Source: Pontibacter rufus (lineage in GTDB: Bacteria; Bacteroidota; Bacteroidia; Cytophagales; Hymenobacteraceae). Taken from it: a stretch of 64,000 nt of DNA. Where the stretch lies: the NCBI RefSeq assembly GCF_015694705.1, contig NZ_JADQDR010000003.1:186001-250000 (forward strand), given 5' to 3'. Both the position numbers and the translations under genes were made by a program. The notes beneath the pieces are model-generated. The model did no database searches. It was given only the letters and a program-made list of their open reading frames with translations, and was not told the origin of the DNA. This document shows, one piece after another, positions 63,468 to 64,000 of this stretch (position 1 is the first letter of the stretch; the number at the start of each line of letters is the position of its first letter).

Positions 63468-63591
63468 AGAGAAACGTGCTCCAACACAGCACATGCTGTA
63501 TACTCAGCTAAACCTCGTCCACAGCATGTTCCAAAAGTTAGGCTCAAGCTAAAGAATCGCTTTTCTTTTGTAAAAATCGTAATCTGACATT

Positions 63592-63834
63592 ATGATCAAT
63601 ATTTGGGACTTCATTAGCATTGACCGGAAAATCTTAGGCGGACAACCTGTTTTCGAGGGAACCCGGGTTCCGATAGAAACACTTTTCCTGCATTTAGAAA
63701 AGGGAGTTCCTCTGGCCGAATTTTTAGAAGATTTTCCAACCGTAAGCAAAGAACAAGCGATTAGAGTGCTAGGAATTGCCGAAAAAATAATGCCTCCTAA
63801 AAATATAGAAAAGCTATATGAAACTGCTGCTTGA
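63592..63834 (+). CDS. DUF433 antitoxin without a working partner
   Basis: The 80-residue protein matches DUF433: GGQPVFEGTRVPIET (16-30), LEKGVPLAEFLEDFPTVS and AIRVLGIAEKIM. The usual partner is a PIN-like DUF5615 toxin that starts MKLLLDENLP, overlapping the DUF433 stop. Here the ATG exists at 63818 in the expected overlap but stops after six codons. So this antitoxin looks orphaned. Confidence 0.88.
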   Translation: MINIWDFISIDRKILGGQPVFEGTRVPIETLFLHLEKGVPLAEFLEDFPTVSKEQAIRVLGIAEKIMPPKNIEKLYETAA

Positions 63835-63838
63835 TTAA
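63818..63838 (+). pseudogene. Six-codon remnant of a DUF5615 PIN-like toxin gene
   Basis: The frame ATG AAA CTG CTG CTT GAT TAA reads MKLLLD and stops. DUF5615 toxins begin MKLLLDENLP, and the overlap with the DUF433 stop (63832-63834) is where such a toxin should start. The following 160 bases show no continuation of the toxin in any frame, which points to deletion or replacement rather than one point mutation. Confidence 0.65.
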
Positions 63839-63928
63839 TAAAAGAAAGCCTGAATCTAACTTTTAAGTAACAGATGTAGCCTTCAGAAATCACATAGGAC
63901 AGTTATTCTTAAAGAAGCCTCAACTTCG

Positions 63929-63936
63929 TAACTTTG
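63929..63936 (+). promoter_or_regulatory. -7 promoter-like element near the window end
   Basis: TAACTTTG matches TAnnTTTG. A minus-strand TATCTTTG (63945-63952) lies 9 bases further on. No gene start is visible before the window ends, so the target is unknown. Confidence 0.35.
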
Positions 63937-64000
63937 CCGAACTCCAAAGATAAATTTTGAACAACATACCTGTAAAGTATAGTCCGCCCGAACTCAGAAC

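Larger units (their letters stand above)
62861..63484. repeat. Short inverted repeat flanking the mazEF-like pair
   Basis: TTGGAGCAC (62861-62869) and its reverse complement GTGCTCCAA (63476-63484) bracket the antitoxin-toxin pair closely on both sides. The length is only nine bases, so chance is possible. Confidence 0.4.

Noticed and set aside
1..64000. tRNA, rRNA or CRISPR array
   Set aside because: I looked for T-loop-like GTTCGAATC motifs with flanking stems and for regularly spaced direct repeats and found none.

Overview
The window looks like a chromosome segment of a pigmented, aerobic member of the Bacteroidota, most likely Cytophagales/Hymenobacteraceae (Pontibacter-like). The signs are several secreted proteins with type IX secretion (T9SS) sorting tails, a PorP/SprF protein beside a GldJ lipoprotein, a carotenoid cluster with CruF, many lipoproteins, Bacteroidota-type -7 promoter boxes (TAnnTTTG) and no clear Shine-Dalgarno sites. 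Genus is an inference. I see no tRNA, rRNA, CRISPR array, IS element or prophage.

Layout. 0-8 kb: acetyltransferase, small membrane and secreted proteins, an RlpA-like lipoprotein, a ZIP metal transporter with a methyltransferase, a YcxB-like protein, and DUF4783 plus nadC. 8-16 kb: gpmI, a lipoprotein, an M43 metalloprotease with a T9SS tail, yjbQ, a beta-helix lipoprotein and prfA. 16-20 kb: thioredoxin, a TetR regulator and a carotenoid cluster (CrtD-like desaturase, CruF, SRPBCC protein). 20-31 kb: SNF2 helicase, LolC/E permease, methyltransferase, rbfA, a polytopic membrane protein, then tatC-rpiB and glyA. 31-39 kb: T9SS cargo, a phosphatase, a stress-type cluster (two very hydrophilic small proteins plus an SDR), PCD, rsmI-lnt and an inositol-phosphatase. 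39-52 kb: an AT-rich methyltransferase, MscS, a radical SAM protein, a baeRF protein, radA, a CHASE/PAS histidine kinase, an Mpo1-like protein and fumC. 52-56 kb: a Panacea-domain/2-TM gene pair, two MsrB reductases, DgkA, a DUF6970-like lipoprotein, DinB and a DUF4382 lipoprotein. 56-62 kb: a large AsmA-family protein, PorP/SprF and GldJ. 62.5-64 kb: an AT-rich accessory tip with a MazEF/PemK-type toxin-antitoxin pair and an orphan DUF433 antitoxin whose toxin gene has been reduced to six codons.

Most genes are housekeeping. The most interesting signals are: the self-contained Panacea + 2-TM operon (candidate toxin-antitoxin or defence module with a membrane effector); the decayed DUF433 partner; a huge excess of the heptamer TATACTT/AAGTATA in genes and spacers; two copies of an 80-bp palindromic repeat; a nested palindrome plus related hairpin modules; and -7 boxes placed so that gpmI and the mazE-like gene would be transcribed almost without a leader.
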